Shown here piece by piece: positions 50,072 through 59,782 of a stretch of 64,000 bases of DNA (position 1 is its first letter; every line of letters starts with the position of its first letter). Source of the stretch: Knoellia remsis. Its GTDB lineage: Bacteria > Actinomycetota > Actinomycetes > Actinomycetales > Dermatophilaceae. The notes under the pieces were generated by a model. It was given only the letters and a program-made list of their open reading frames with translations. It was not told the DNA's origin and searched no databases. A program made the translations under genes and the position numbers. The stretch is taken from the NCBI RefSeq assembly GCF_003002895.1, contig NZ_PVTI01000006.1, positions 1-64,000 on the forward strand, in the 5' to 3' direction.

Positions 50072-50455
50072 GTGGGGACCGAGGACTACGCCGGCATCGA
50101 CGAGTTCGTCCTCCTGATTTGGGGCCTGCGTGTCCTCCTCGTCATCCTCGGCTCGGTGCTCTTCGGAGTGTTCCTCGGGAGCTGGTGGCTCATCGCGCGG
50201 CCCGTCTTCACCGAGGCTCTCCGTGCCAAGGCTGCGCAGAACTGGTGGCTGCCCTTCCTCCCGCGGGCGGACGGGAGCTGGGGGCCTCTGACCAGCAACC
50301 GTTGGTGGGCGGTGTTCCGCGCGCAGCAACCCACGACGAGGCGCGCCCTGGTGGTCCGGTGGGCCTTTTGGGCGTATGTCGCCTTGGTCTTCACTCTGAT
50401 GGTTCCCTACGCGGGCTGCCAGATCGTCCGGCTCCTCAGCCTCGGCTGGGTCTGA
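50072..50455 (+). CDS. Small membrane protein, island paralogue C
   Basis: A 127-residue protein from GTG 50072 (TTG 50063 is also possible). The N-terminal helix is LIWGLRVLLVILGSVLFGVF; the loop is longer than in A and B, with NWWLPFLPRADGSWGPL and NRWWAVFRAQQPTTRRALVV leading to RWAFWAYVALVFTLMVPYAG. It shares the WxPF and LVxRW[AG]FW signatures. It is last in the island; gatC starts 66 bases further on. Confidence 0.7.
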   Translation: MGTEDYAGIDEFVLLIWGLRVLLVILGSVLFGVFLGSWWLIARPVFTEALRAKAAQNWWLPFLPRADGSWGPLTSNRWWAVFRAQQPTTRRALVVRWAFWAYVALVFTLMVPYAGCQIVRLLSLGWV

Positions 50456-50521
50456 TCACCGCCGGCCAAGCGCGACCACGGTGGCGCGGGCGACCTAGAC
50501 CCGCCCCATAGACTGACGCCC

Positions 50522-50818
50522 ATGGCTGAACTCACCCGCGACGACGTGGCCCACCTCGCCGACCTCGCCCGCATCGACCTCTCCGACGCCGAGCTCGACC
50601 GCATGGTCGGGGAGCTCGGCGTCATCCTCGAGTCCGTCGCCGTCGTCCAGCAGTCGCCCATCGCGGACGTCGAGCCGATGAGCCACCCCATGCCCATCGT
50701 CAACGTCACCCGCCCCGACGAGGTGCGCCCCGGCCTCACCGCCGAGCAGGCGCTCGCCGCCGCGCCCGCCGTCGAGCAGCAGCGCTTCTCCGTCCCGCGC
50801 ATCCTCGACGAAGACTGA
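50522..50818 (+). CDS. gatC: Asp-tRNA(Asn)/Glu-tRNA(Gln) amidotransferase subunit C
   Basis: A 98-residue subunit, [20 protein letters not shown] onward, with the conserved [20 protein letters not shown] segment. GatC stabilises GatA within GatCAB, which converts mischarged Glu-tRNA(Gln) to Gln-tRNA(Gln). ATG 50522. A hairpin made from two GGCATAC-type motifs separates it from gatA. Confidence 0.95.
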   Translation: MAELTRDDVAHLADLARIDLSDAELDRMVGELGVILESVAVVQQSPIADVEPMSHPMPIVNVTRPDEVRPGLTAEQALAAAPAVEQQRFSVPRILDED

Positions 50819-50847
50819 ATCGCACTGGGCCGCAAGCCGTTCCGGCA

Positions 50848-50877
50848 GGTATGCCGGTGGCGCGCACCCGGCATACC
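50848..50877. repeat. Hairpin between gatC and gatA built from two GTATGCC motifs
   Basis: GGTATGCCGG (50848-50857) and CCGGCATACC (50868-50877) are perfect complements around a 10-base spacer that itself partly pairs (TG/CA). It sits 29 bases after the gatC stop and 51 before gatA. It could tune readthrough. It is the only place where the dispersed motif occurs as a close inverted pair. Confidence 0.7.
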
Positions 50878-50927
50878 GCACCTTTCGCACACCGCACCGA
50901 ACGCCACAGACCACCGCAAGGACCGAC

Positions 50928-52457
50928 GTGACCACAGACCTCACCCGCGCCAGCGCAGCCGAGCTCGCCGACCTCCTCACCGCCGGTGAGACGAGCTCGG
51001 TCGAGGTGACGGAGGCGCTGCTCGAGCGGACCGACGCCGTCGACGGCGACGTCCACGCCTACCTGCACGTCGATCGCGACGGAGCCCTCGCCACCGCGCG
51101 CGCGGTCGACGCGCGCCGCAAGGCCGGCGAGGAGCTGCACGCGCTCGCGGGCGTGCCGATCGCCGTCAAGGACGTCATGGCGACCCAGGGCCTGCCGACG
51201 ACCTGCGGCAGCAGGATCCTCGAGGGCTGGGTCCCGCCCTACGACGCGACCCTCGTGACCCGGCTCAAGGCCGCGGGCATGCCGATCCTCGGCAAGACCA
51301 ACATGGACGAGTTCGCGATGGGCTCCTCGACCGAGCACTCCGCCTACGGGCCGACCCGCAACCCGTGGGACCTCGAGCGCATCCCCGGCGGCTCCGGCGG
51401 TGGCTCGAGCGCCGTCGTCGCGTCGTTCCAGGCGCCGCTCGCCATCGGCACCGACACCGGCGGCTCGATCCGCCAGCCGGCGGCCGTCACCGGCACCGTC
51501 GGCACGAAGCCGACCTACGGCGGCGTCTCCCGCTACGGCCTCGTCGCCCTCGCGTCCTCGCTCGACCAGGCCGGACCCTGCACGCGCACCGTCCTCGACG
51601 CGGCGATGCTGCACGAGGTCATCGGCGGTCACGACCCGATGGACTCGACCTCGATCGACGCACCCGTGCCCGCCGTCGTCGAGGCCGCCCGCCGCGCCGA
51701 CGTCACGGGCATGAAGATCGGCATCGTCCGCGAGCTCACCGGCGACGGCTTCCAGCCCGGCGTGCAGGCCCGCTTCGACGAGTCGGTGCAGCACCTCGTC
51801 GACGCCGGCGCCGAGGTCGTCGAGGTGTCCTGCCCGAGCTTCACCGCCGCCCTCGCCGCGTACTACCTCATCCTCCCGAGCGAGGCGTCGAGCAACCTCG
51901 CGAAGTTCGATGCGATGCGCTACGGCCTGCGCGTCCTCCCCGAGGGCGTCACCGACCCCAGTGCGGAGCAGGTCATGGCCGCGACCCGCGACGCCGGCTT
52001 CGGCGACGAGGTCAAGCGCCGCATCATCCTCGGCACCTACGCACTCTCCTCGGGCTACTACGACGCCTACTACGGCTCGGCCCAGAAGGTCCGCCGGCTC
52101 ATCGCCGACGACTTCGCCAAGGCCTTCGAGACCGCCGACGTCCTCGTCTCGCCGACCGCGCCGACGACCGCGTTCCGGTTCGGCGACAAGCTCGACGACC
52201 CGATGGCGATGTACCTCAACGACATCGCGACCATCCCCGCCAACCTCGCCGGCGTCCCCGGCATGTCCCTCCCGAGCGGCCTCGCCGACGAGGACGGGCT
52301 GCCGACCGGTTTCCAGATCCTCGCGCCGGCGATGGCCGACGACCGCCTGTATGCCGCGGGCGCGGCACTCGAGCAGCGCCTCCTCGCGTCGTGGGGTGGT
52401 CCGCTGCTCGGGCGGGCGCCCGAGCTGTCCGCTGCTTCGACCTCCAAGGAGGCCTGA
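50928..52457 (+). CDS. gatA: Asp-tRNA(Asn)/Glu-tRNA(Gln) amidotransferase subunit A
   Basis: A 509-residue amidase-signature enzyme that releases ammonia from glutamine. The Ser-cisSer-Lys triad maps to [11 protein letters not shown] (K), [13 protein letters not shown] (cis-Ser) and [16 protein letters not shown] (Ser). GTG start at 50928. One base separates its stop from the gatB ATG. Confidence 0.97.
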   Translation: MTTDLTRASAAELADLLTAGETSSVEVTEALLERTDAVDGDVHAYLHVDRDGALATARAVDARRKAGEELHALAGVPIAVKDVMATQGLPTTCGSRILEGWVPPYDATLVTRLKAAGMPILGKTNMDEFAMGSSTEHSAYGPTRNPWDLERIPGGSGGGSSAVVASFQAPLAIGTDTGGSIRQPAAVTGTVGTKPTYGGVSRYGLVALASSLDQAGPCTRTVLDAAMLHEVIGGHDPMDSTSIDAPVPAVVEAARRADVTGMKIGIVRELTGDGFQPGVQARFDESVQHLVDAGAEVVEVSCPSFTAALAAYYLILPSEASSNLAKFDAMRYGLRVLPEGVTDPSAEQVMAATRDAGFGDEVKRRIILGTYALSSGYYDAYYGSAQKVRRLIADDFAKAFETADVLVSPTAPTTAFRFGDKLDDPMAMYLNDIATIPANLAGVPGMSLPSGLADEDGLPTGFQILAPAMADDRLYAAGAALEQRLLASWGGPLLGRAPELSAASTSKEA

Positions 52458-52458
52458 C

Positions 52459-54036
52459 ATGACGATCTCCGCCGCGGGCGAGACCCGCCCGACCAACTCC
52501 GGCATCGACACCGAAGCGACGATCCCGTGGGACGACGTCCTCGCGGCATACGACCCCGTCCTCGGGCTGGAGGTCCACGTCGAGCTCGGCACGAACACGA
52601 AGATGTTCTGCGGCTGCGCGACCGAGTTCGGCGCCGAGCCCAACACCCAGGTCTGCCCGGTCTGCCTCGGCCTGCCGGGCGCGCTGCCGGTCGTCAATGA
52701 GGTCGGCGTCGAGTCGGCGATCCGCATCGGGCTCGCGCTCAACTGCGAGATCGCGCAATGGTGCCGGTTCGCGCGGAAGAACTACTTCTACCCGGACATG
52801 CCCAAGAACTTCCAGACCTCGCAGTACGACGAGCCGATCGCGTTCGGCGGCTGGCTCGACGTCGAGATCCCGGCCGAGTCCGGAGAGGGCACCGAGACCT
52901 TCCGCGTCGAGATCGAGCGTGCGCACATGGAGGAGGACACCGGCAAGTCGCTCCACGTCGGCGGCTCGACGGGGCGCATCCACGGTGCCACGCACTCGCT
53001 CGTCGACTACAACCGCGCCGGCATCCCGCTCATCGAGATCGTCACCAAGCCGATCGTCGGGGCCGGGGAGCGCGCGCCCGAGGTCGCCAAGGCCTACGTC
53101 GCGACGCTGCGTGATCTGCTCAAGGCGCTCGACGTCTCCGACGTCAAGATGGAGCAGGGCTCGATGCGCTGCGACGTCAACCTCTCGCTCATGCCGAAGG
53201 GGTCGGACACGTTCGGCACCCGCACCGAGACCAAGAACGTCAACTCGCTGCGCTCGGTCGAGCGGGCCGTCCGCTACGAGATGTGCCGTCATGGTTCCGT
53301 TCTCTCGCAAGGCGGTTCGGTCCTGCAGGAGACCCGGCACTGGCACGAGGACACCGGCATGACGACAGCCGGCCGGCCGAAGTCCGACGCCGACGACTAC
53401 CGCTACTTCCCCGAGCCGGACCTCGTCCCGGTCGCGCCGTCGCGCGAGACGGTCGAGGCGCTGCGCGCGACGCTGCCCGAGCCGCCGGCGCAGCGCCGCA
53501 AGCGGCTCCAGTCCGACTGGGGCTTCAGTGACCTCGAGATGCGCGACGTGCTCAACGCCGGCCTCGTCGAGCTCATCGAGTCCACGGTCGCTGCGGGGGC
53601 GACGCCTGCGGGCGCGCGCAAGTGGTGGTCCGGTGAGATCGCCCGACGCGCCAACGCCGACGGCGCCGACGTCGTGTCGTATGCCGGTGAGCGCGGCATC
53701 GAGCCCGCTCACGTCGTCGAGCTCGAAGGTCTCGTGACCTCTGGCCGGCTCAACGACTCGATGGCGCGCCAGGTCTGGGAGGGCGTCCTCGACGGCGAGG
53801 GCGCACCGACCGCGGTCGCCGACGCGCGCGGGCTCGAGCTCGTCCAGGACGACGGCGCCCTCGAGGCCGCGGTCGACGCGGTCATCGCCCGCAACGAGGA
53901 CATCGCGCAGAAGGTGCGTGACGGCAAGGTCCAGGCCGCCGGCGCCCTCATCGGCCAGGTCATGAAGGAGATGAAGGGTCAGGCCGACGCCGGCAAGGCC
54001 CGCGAGATCATCCTCGCCAGGCTCGGCCAGTCCTGA
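52459..54036 (+). CDS. gatB: Asp-tRNA(Asn)/Glu-tRNA(Gln) amidotransferase subunit B
   Basis: A 525-residue subunit that phosphorylates the mischarged aminoacyl group and receives ammonia from GatA. It has [36 protein letters not shown] (zinc cysteines), [36 protein letters not shown] and a C-terminal GatB/YqeY tail ([20 protein letters not shown]). ATG 52459. It ends the gatCAB unit; a 27-bp-stem hairpin follows. Confidence 0.97.
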   Translation: MTISAAGETRPTNSGIDTEATIPWDDVLAAYDPVLGLEVHVELGTNTKMFCGCATEFGAEPNTQVCPVCLGLPGALPVVNEVGVESAIRIGLALNCEIAQWCRFARKNYFYPDMPKNFQTSQYDEPIAFGGWLDVEIPAESGEGTETFRVEIERAHMEEDTGKSLHVGGSTGRIHGATHSLVDYNRAGIPLIEIVTKPIVGAGERAPEVAKAYVATLRDLLKALDVSDVKMEQGSMRCDVNLSLMPKGSDTFGTRTETKNVNSLRSVERAVRYEMCRHGSVLSQGGSVLQETRHWHEDTGMTTAGRPKSDADDYRYFPEPDLVPVAPSRETVEALRATLPEPPAQRRKRLQSDWGFSDLEMRDVLNAGLVELIESTVAAGATPAGARKWWSGEIARRANADGADVVSYAGERGIEPAHVVELEGLVTSGRLNDSMARQVWEGVLDGEGAPTAVADARGLELVQDDGALEAAVDAVIARNEDIAQKVRDGKVQAAGALIGQVMKEMKGQADAGKAREIILARLGQS

Positions 54037-54053
54037 AGGACCCTTCCCCTGAC

Positions 54054-54118
54054 GCACTGATTGCGCAGGGTTCGCATCGCTTGCTGCGCTCGCGATGCGA
54101 ACCCTGCGCAATCAGTGC
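54054..54118 (+). terminator. Very long perfect stem-loop after gatB
   Basis: Bases 54054-54080 (starting GCACTGATTGCGCAGG) are the exact reverse complement of 54092-54118, a 27-bp stem with the 11-base loop TTGCTGCGCTC. It shares the outer TGATTGCG with the etfA hairpin at 32371. It also faces the DUF937 gene that ends at 54172. Confidence 0.8.
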
Positions 54119-54171
54119 AATGGCCGGTCAGCGGTCAGTGGGGTGACCGGGTCAGCGGCCAAGGGAGCGGG

Positions 54172-54816
54172 TCAGCGGCGGCCGCCGCCGAGGAGGCCGC
54201 CGAGGATGTCGAGCACCGAACCACCGACCGACGGCTGGGTCTGCTGCGGAGCCTGCTGCTGAGCGGCCTGCTGGGTCTGGGTCGTGCCGCCACCGAGGGC
54301 GCCACCGAGGACGTCCTGCAGCATCGAGTCGAGCGAACCGGGGCCACCCTGACCGGAGTTGTCTGCCGGAGCCGGAGCCTGCTGTGCCGTCCCGCCGCCG
54401 AGACCGCCACCGCCACCCTTGAGCACCTTGTTCGCCAGGTAGGACAGCACGATCGGGGCGAGGATCGGGATGAGCTTCTTGATGAGCGCGCTGCTGGCGC
54501 CGCCCCCGGCGTTGCTGCCGAGGGCGCTGTAGACCTGCTCCTCGTTGGCGCCGAAGATGTTCGACGCGATCTTCTGACCGTCGGCGGTGTCGACCTGGTC
54601 GAGGTTCACGCCGCCCTGGAGCAGGTCGTTGTCGTGCTGGCCGAGGGCGTCGAGGATGGAGCTCGCGCCGCCGCCCTGCGCGTTGGCCTGGAGCCCGCCG
54701 AGGAGCGCCGGCAGCGCCTGCTGGGCGGCCTGCTCGACCTCCTGGGGCTGGGCGCCCACCTGCTGCGCGATCTGGTCCACCGGCAGGCTCTGGAGGATGT
54801 CGTCAACTGCGGCCAT
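54172..54816 (-). CDS. DUF937 domain protein
   Basis: A 214-residue protein, MAAVDDILQSLPVDQIAQQV onward, with the DUF937 helical repeat (EVEQAAQQALPALLGGLQAN, SSALIKKLIPILAPIVLSYL) and Gly/Gln-rich linkers (GGGGGLGGGTAQQAP, QQAAQQQAPQQTQPS). The C-terminus repeats a LLGGG pattern. Function is not established. ATG 54816 follows GAGGTGG. Composition suggests a flexible or self-associating protein. Confidence 0.85.
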   Translation of the reverse strand: MAAVDDILQSLPVDQIAQQVGAQPQEVEQAAQQALPALLGGLQANAQGGGASSILDALGQHDNDLLQGGVNLDQVDTADGQKIASNIFGANEEQVYSALGSNAGGGASSALIKKLIPILAPIVLSYLANKVLKGGGGGLGGGTAQQAPAPADNSGQGGPGSLDSMLQDVLGGALGGGTTQTQQAAQQQAPQQTQPSVGGSVLDILGGLLGGGRR

Positions 54817-54966
54817 GAGGCCACCTCTCTCGTGTGCTCGGGTGGGCCCGATGCCCACACTCCTGCTCAACGTACCCACGACGGACGGTGCGGTGGGGGT
54901 TACGGGCGAGCGGACGGCATACGCACAGGTGCGCGCGGCAGGGCGGACGCAGGGGACGCGCCCGGC

Positions 54967-56136
54967 TCAGCCCACCGGTACGCGCAGGATGCGGTCGTCC
55001 CCGTCGCGGGGGTCGCCGCGGAAGGTGTTGCTGGACAGCGCCCACAGCGTCCGGTCGGGGGCCACGACGACGTCGCGCAGTCGGCCGAACTCGCCCTCGA
55101 ACAACCGCTCCGGGTCCTCGCCCCGGACGGAGCCGTTCACCGGCACCTTCCACAGCGATTCGCCCCGCAGCGCCGCCATGTACACCGCGCCGTCGGGGCC
55201 GACGGCGATGCCGCTGGGGGAGCTGTCCTCGGTGGACCACTGCGCGATGGGCGCGACGAAGTCACCGCTGCTGCCCTCGATGCCCTCGACCTCGGGCCAG
55301 CCGTAGTTCTTGCCCGGTTCGATGACGTTGAGCTCGTCCCACGTGTTCTGGCCGAACTCGCTGGCATACATCGTGCCGTCGGCGCCCCACGCGATGCCCT
55401 GCACGTTGCGGTGGCCGAGGCTCCACACCGGACTGCCGGCGAACGGGTTGCCCGGCGCGGGCTTGCCGTCGGCGGTGACGCGCAGGATCTTGCCGCCGAG
55501 GTTGCCGCGGTCCTGCGAGCGGCTCGGCTCGGCCGCGTCACCGGTCGTGACGTAGAGGAAGCCGTCCGGTCCCCACTTGAGGCGCCCGCCGTTGTGGTTG
55601 CCGGCCTTGGGTATGCCGGTGAGCACGGGTGTGAAGTCGCCGAACCTGTTGTCGCGCAGTGTGGTTCGCACGACGCGGTTGTCGTCGGCGGCGGTGAGGT
55701 AGAGGTGCACGGTGGCGTCGGTGGCGAAGTCGGGAGAGACGGCGATACCGAGCAGGCCGCCTTCACCGTCGGCGTCGACGCCGGGGACCTCGCCGATCGT
55801 CGTGCGCTGCCCGTCTGCCGTCACGCGCACGACCTGCGCCTCGTCGCGCAGGGTGACGAGCGCGCTCCCGTCGGGCAGGAAGGCGATGGCCCACGGCACG
55901 TCCAGCCCGGTGACGACGTCACTCGGCTCGCCACTCGGGATCGCCGTGGGCGATGCGCTCGGGCTGGTCGCGCTGCCGGAGGGAGTGGACTGTGTCGCGG
56001 TGGGTGACGATGCCGACGGGGTCGGTGTCGCGGAGGGCTCGTCCTCGCCGGACCCGCAGGCGGTGAGCGCGAGTGCCAGAGCCGTCGCGGCGGTCAGCGC
56101 CGCGGTGCGTCGGGCGAGGGCAGGGAGGAGGTCCAT
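54967..56136 (-). CDS. PQQ-dependent sugar dehydrogenase-like lipoprotein
   Basis: A 389-residue lipoprotein: a signal with lipobox LTAC at about 24-27, a Ser/Thr/Pro linker to about 70, then a six-bladed GSDH (glucose/sorbosone dehydrogenase) propeller. Blades show GLDVPWAIAFLPDGSALVTL, GNHNGGRLKWGPDGFLYVTT, SLGHRNVQGIAWGADGTMYA and GQNTWDELNVIEPGKNYGWP, residues associated with PQQ and calcium binding. It oxidises aldose sugars if PQQ is available; no PQQ biosynthesis is in the window. It is divergent from the D-2-hydroxyacid dehydrogenase across 29 bases. Confidence 0.9.
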   Translation of the reverse strand: MDLLPALARRTAALTAATALALALTACGSGEDEPSATPTPSASSPTATQSTPSGSATSPSASPTAIPSGEPSDVVTGLDVPWAIAFLPDGSALVTLRDEAQVVRVTADGQRTTIGEVPGVDADGEGGLLGIAVSPDFATDATVHLYLTAADDNRVVRTTLRDNRFGDFTPVLTGIPKAGNHNGGRLKWGPDGFLYVTTGDAAEPSRSQDRGNLGGKILRVTADGKPAPGNPFAGSPVWSLGHRNVQGIAWGADGTMYASEFGQNTWDELNVIEPGKNYGWPEVEGIEGSSGDFVAPIAQWSTEDSSPSGIAVGPDGAVYMAALRGESLWKVPVNGSVRGEDPERLFEGEFGRLRDVVVAPDRTLWALSSNTFRGDPRDGDDRILRVPVG

Positions 56137-56165
56137 GCCCCATTGTGGCCTCTAGGGTTGTGAGC

Positions 56166-57083
56166 ATGCTGGTCGTCTCCTTCCCCGAAGCCGAGCTGCG
56201 AGACGCCGTGGGGGAGGTGCCGGGTGTCGAGTCCGTGCTGTGGGACCCGGGTTCGGACGAGGCGGGGGACGAGCGCATCGAGGTCGTCGTTGCTCCCTAC
56301 CTCGGTGCCGCCCAGCGGCTCGCCCCCGTCGCCGACCTGCCCCGGTGCCGGCTCGTGCAGCTCCAGTCCGCGGGATACGACGGGGTGCTCGAGGTGGTGC
56401 CCGAGCGGATCGCGGTGGCCAACGCCGCCGGGGTCTACGACGCGCCGACCGCCGAGCTCACCCTCGGCCTCACGCTCGCGTCGCTGCGCGGCATCCCCGA
56501 GTCCGTCCGCTCCGCCGACGATGCGACATGGCGACCGCTCGGGCGTCGTCCCGCCCTCGCGGGCAGCCGTGTCCTCATCGTCGGCTACGGGTCGGTGGGT
56601 CGGGCCATCGTGAGTCGGTTCGCCGCCTTCGAGGTCGAGCTCACTGCAGTCGCATCGCGCGCCCGCGACGGCGACGACCTCGTCGAGCGGGTCCACGGCG
56701 TCGACGAGCTGCCCGAGCTGCTGCCGCACCAGGACGTCGTCGTCGTCATCACCCCGCTCGGTGACTCCACGCGTGGCCTCGTCGACGACACCTTCCTCTC
56801 CGCCATGCCCGAGGGTGCGCTCCTCGTCAACGTCGCCCGCGGCCCGGTCGCCGACACCGACGCGCTCGTGAAGCACGCGGGCCGGCTACGGATCGCCCTC
56901 GACGTCACGGACCCGGAGCCGCTGCCCGACGGCCACCCGTTGTGGTCGGCTCCGGACGTGCTCATCACGCCCCACGCGGGCGGCAACACGAGCGTGCTGA
57001 TCCCGCGGATGGCCGACCTCGTGCGCGAGCAGCTCAGCGGGCTGGTCGAGGGGCGCGACCCCATCCACCTCGTCCGGCCCTGA
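56166..57083 (+). CDS. D-isomer-specific 2-hydroxyacid dehydrogenase
   Basis: A 305-residue NAD(P)-dependent enzyme. The Rossmann motif is VLIVGYGSVGRAIVSRF, followed by LLVNVARGPVADTDALVKHA (Arg), DVTDPEPLPDGHPLW (Glu) and the catalytic histidine in LITPHAGGNT. It is related to phosphoglycerate and hydroxypyruvate reductases but short at the N-terminus. ATG 56166 was chosen; GTG 56160 is two codons upstream in frame. Substrate unknown. Confidence 0.9.
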   Translation: MLVVSFPEAELRDAVGEVPGVESVLWDPGSDEAGDERIEVVVAPYLGAAQRLAPVADLPRCRLVQLQSAGYDGVLEVVPERIAVANAAGVYDAPTAELTLGLTLASLRGIPESVRSADDATWRPLGRRPALAGSRVLIVGYGSVGRAIVSRFAAFEVELTAVASRARDGDDLVERVHGVDELPELLPHQDVVVVITPLGDSTRGLVDDTFLSAMPEGALLVNVARGPVADTDALVKHAGRLRIALDVTDPEPLPDGHPLWSAPDVLITPHAGGNTSVLIPRMADLVREQLSGLVEGRDPIHLVRP

Positions 57084-57152
57084 ACTGCGGGCGTGCGGCC
57101 CACGGGAATGTCAAGACCTGACATCGCGCCCGAGCCGGGGCAGACTCGAGGC

Positions 57153-57701
57153 ATGACCTCCGCAGCCGAGGACCGGACGCTCGTCCTCGTCCGGCATGCC
57201 AAGGCCCAGCAGGACGGCTATGACGCCGACCATGACCGCGAGCTCACGCCGCGCGGCCACCGTGACGCGGCCGAGGCCGGCCGATGGCTCTGCGCCCAGG
57301 GCATCGGCATCGACGAGGTCCTCTGCTCCACCGCCACGCGTACCCAGCAGACCTGCGAGGGCATCTGGAGCGCCGGCTGCTCCGAGGCGGACATCCACCA
57401 CGAGCGACGCATCTACGACGCGTCGGCGGACCGCATCCTCGAGACCGTCCGCGAAGCGGACAGCGACGCCAACGTCGTCATGGTCGTCGGGCACGCACCC
57501 GGCATACCGGCTCTGACGTCGATCCTCGCCGACGGTGAGGGGAGCGAGCGCGCCCACGACCTGCTCAGCCAGGGCTTCCCGACCGCGGGCATCGCGGTGC
57601 TGCGCTTCTCGGGGCACTGGAGCGACCTCGCCCCCGGGATGGCCCGGCTCGACCGGTTCCACGTCGCGCGGGCCGAGAAGCGCGAGTCCGCCGACGCCTG
57701 A
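57153..57701 (+). CDS. sixA: Phosphohistidine phosphatase SixA-like
   Basis: A 182-residue histidine phosphatase. LVLVRHAKAQQDGYDADHDR carries the RHxK catalytic motif, then VLCSTATRTQQTCEGIW and the second histidine in VVMVVGHAPGIPALTS. SixA-type enzymes remove phosphate from histidine phospho-carriers. ATG 57153 was chosen; upstream codons in this frame (from 57093) include the inverted repeat TGTCAagaccTGACA at 57109-57123 and look noncoding. Confidence 0.88.
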   Translation: MTSAAEDRTLVLVRHAKAQQDGYDADHDRELTPRGHRDAAEAGRWLCAQGIGIDEVLCSTATRTQQTCEGIWSAGCSEADIHHERRIYDASADRILETVREADSDANVVMVVGHAPGIPALTSILADGEGSERAHDLLSQGFPTAGIAVLRFSGHWSDLAPGMARLDRFHVARAEKRESADA

Positions 57702-57765
57702 GCCGGCTCGGCTCACGTCGCCTCCGGGCCGCCGGGGAGCCGGGACCTCGATCCGCCATCGACGT

Positions 57766-57795
57766 CTCGATTCGCCGGACGTCCCACGAATCGAG
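57766..57795 (+). terminator. Hairpin between sixA and ilvD
   Basis: CTCGATTCG (57766-57774) pairs with CGAATCGAG (57787-57795) around a 12-base loop. Flanking sequence from 57710 to 57830 contains further imperfect GAGCCG/CGGCTC pairing. This occupies most of the 218-base gap before ilvD. Confidence 0.55.
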
Positions 57796-57919
57796 GCGCC
57801 ATCGGCGAACCGAGCCGCGCGTGTCCGCCGCGGCCTGACCGCCCGGGTGGGCGGACGGCATACGGCCAGGGCATGAGATCGGCGTCCCACCTCGTGGACA
57901 GGCGTCCTAGAGTGTGGCC

Positions 57920-59638
57920 ATGAGTCCGGAGAGCACCGACCCGAGCGCGCCCGACATCAAGCCCCGCAGCCGCGACGTCACCGACGGCCTCGAGAAGACC
58001 GCGGCCCGCGGCATGCTCCGCGCCGTCGGTATGGGCGACGACGACTGGGTCAAGCCGCAGGTCGGCGTCGCGAGCTCGTGGAACGAGATCACGCCGTGCA
58101 ACCTCTCCCTCGACCGGCTCGCCAAGGCCGTCAAGGACGGCGTGCACGCGGCCGGCGGCTACCCGCTCGAGTTCGGCACGATCTCGGTCTCCGACGGCAT
58201 CTCCATGGGCCACGAGGGGATGCACTTCTCGCTCGTGTCGCGCGAGGTCATCGCCGACTCCGTCGAGACGGTGATGAACGCCGAGCGCCTCGACGGCTCG
58301 GTCCTCCTCGCCGGCTGCGACAAGTCGCTGCCGGGCATGCTCATGGCCGCCGCGCGGCTCGACCTGGCTTCGGTGTTCCTGTATGCCGGGTCGATCCTCC
58401 CCGGGGTCGCGAAGCTCTCGGACGGGTCCGAGAAGACCGTGACGATCATCGACGCCTTCGAGGCGGTCGGTGCCTGCGCCGCCGGCCGGATGTCGCGCGA
58501 GGACGTCGACGCCATCGAGCGCGCGATCTGTCCCGGCGAGGGCGCGTGCGGTGGCATGTACACCGCCAACACGATGGCGTCGGTCGCCGAGGCGATGGGC
58601 ATGTCCCTGCCCGGCTCGGCGGCCCCGCCGGCCACCGACCGCCGCCGCGACGGGTTCGCCCGCAAGTCCGGTGAGGCCGTCGTCGGCCTGCTGCGCGAGG
58701 GCATCACCGCGCGCCGGATCATGACGAAGGAGGCGTTCGAGAACGCCATCGCCGTCGTCATGGCGTTCGGCGGCTCGACCAACGCCGTCCTGCACCTCCT
58801 CGCGATCGCCCACGAGGCCGAGGTCGACCTCACCATCGGCGACTTCCAGCGGATCGGGTCGCGCGTCCCGCACCTCGCCGACGTCAAGCCGTTCGGGCAG
58901 TTCGTCATGACCGACATCGACCGCGTCGGGGGCGTGCCGGTCGTCATGAAGGCGCTCCTCGATGCCGGGCTGCTGCACGGCGACGCGCTCACCGTCACCG
59001 GCCGCACGGTGGCCGAGAACCTCGCCGACATCCGCCCGCCGGACCCGGACGGCAACGTCGTGCGCGCCATGGCCGAGCCGATCCACCGCACCGGTGGACT
59101 GACCATCCTCTCCGGCTCGCTCGCACCCGAGGGAGCGGTCGTGAAGTCGGCCGGCTTCGACACCGACGTCTTCGAGGGAACCGCGCGCGTCTTCGACGGC
59201 GAGCGCGCCGCCATGGACGCCGTCGAGCAGGGCACGCTCAAGCCCAAGGACGTCGTCGTCATCCGCTACGAGGGGCCCAAGGGCGGCCCCGGCATGCGCG
59301 AGATGCTCGCCGTCACCGGCGCGATCAAGGGCGCCGGGCTCGGCAAGGACGTCCTGCTCCTCACCGACGGCCGCTTCTCCGGCGGCACGACGGGCCTGTG
59401 CGTCGGGCACGTTGCCCCCGAAGCCGTCGACGAGGGGCCGATCGCGTTCGTCCGCGACGGCGACGGCATCCGGCTCGACGTTGCGAACGGCACGCTCGAC
59501 CTGCTCGTCGATGAGGACGAGCTGCAGCGCCGTCGCAGCGAGGGCGTCGCCCACCCCGAGCCGAAGTACACCCGCGGTGTGCTCGCGAAGTACCGCAAGC
59601 TCGTCGGCTCGGCCAGTCGCGGCGCCGTCTGCGACTGA
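57920..59638 (+). CDS. ilvD: Dihydroxy-acid dehydratase
   Basis: A 572-residue iron-sulfur enzyme that makes the 2-oxo acids of valine and isoleucine (and feeds leucine). Cluster cysteines are in [34 protein letters not shown] and [15 protein letters not shown]; the C-terminal [20 protein letters not shown] is diagnostic. ATG 57920 was chosen over GTG 57914. It precedes ilvBNC on the same strand but is separated by 327 bases with its own control region. Confidence 0.97.
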   Translation: MSPESTDPSAPDIKPRSRDVTDGLEKTAARGMLRAVGMGDDDWVKPQVGVASSWNEITPCNLSLDRLAKAVKDGVHAAGGYPLEFGTISVSDGISMGHEGMHFSLVSREVIADSVETVMNAERLDGSVLLAGCDKSLPGMLMAAARLDLASVFLYAGSILPGVAKLSDGSEKTVTIIDAFEAVGACAAGRMSREDVDAIERAICPGEGACGGMYTANTMASVAEAMGMSLPGSAAPPATDRRRDGFARKSGEAVVGLLREGITARRIMTKEAFENAIAVVMAFGGSTNAVLHLLAIAHEAEVDLTIGDFQRIGSRVPHLADVKPFGQFVMTDIDRVGGVPVVMKALLDAGLLHGDALTVTGRTVAENLADIRPPDPDGNVVRAMAEPIHRTGGLTILSGSLAPEGAVVKSAGFDTDVFEGTARVFDGERAAMDAVEQGTLKPKDVVVIRYEGPKGGPGMREMLAVTGAIKGAGLGKDVLLLTDGRFSGGTTGLCVGHVAPEAVDEGPIAFVRDGDGIRLDVANGTLDLLVDEDELQRRRSEGVAHPEPKYTRGVLAKYRKLVGSASRGAVCD

Positions 59639-59747
59639 GCCACGGCGGGAGGCGAGGGTCCCGCGGAGGCGAGCGGCCGGCATACGACGATGGGCTCACG
59701 TGCAGGACCCGCGCTCGACCGCATGGTGGGATGTGTCGTCTCACACG

Positions 59748-59776
59748 TTGACACGGCATACGGGGGAGGGGAGAGT
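59748..59776 (+). promoter_or_regulatory. Candidate ilvB promoter
   Basis: TTGACA (59748-59753) and GAGAGT (59771-59776) are spaced by 17 bases. The -35 is perfect; the -10 keeps the important A2 and T6. A start about 7 bases downstream would fall on the G of the leader peptide GTG at 59783, giving a leaderless transcript. The remaining part of the 59639-59965 gap is the leader and attenuator. Confidence 0.5.
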
Positions 59777-59782
59777 CGTCCC

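Noticed and set aside
46292-50521. Island considered as a prophage or integrative element
   Set aside because: No integrase, tRNA, attachment-site direct repeats or phage structural genes were found at its edges.
57109-57123. TGTCAagaccTGACA inverted repeat before sixA
   Set aside because: Short and isolated; the position would suit an operator, but nothing else supports it, so it is only mentioned in the sixA entry.
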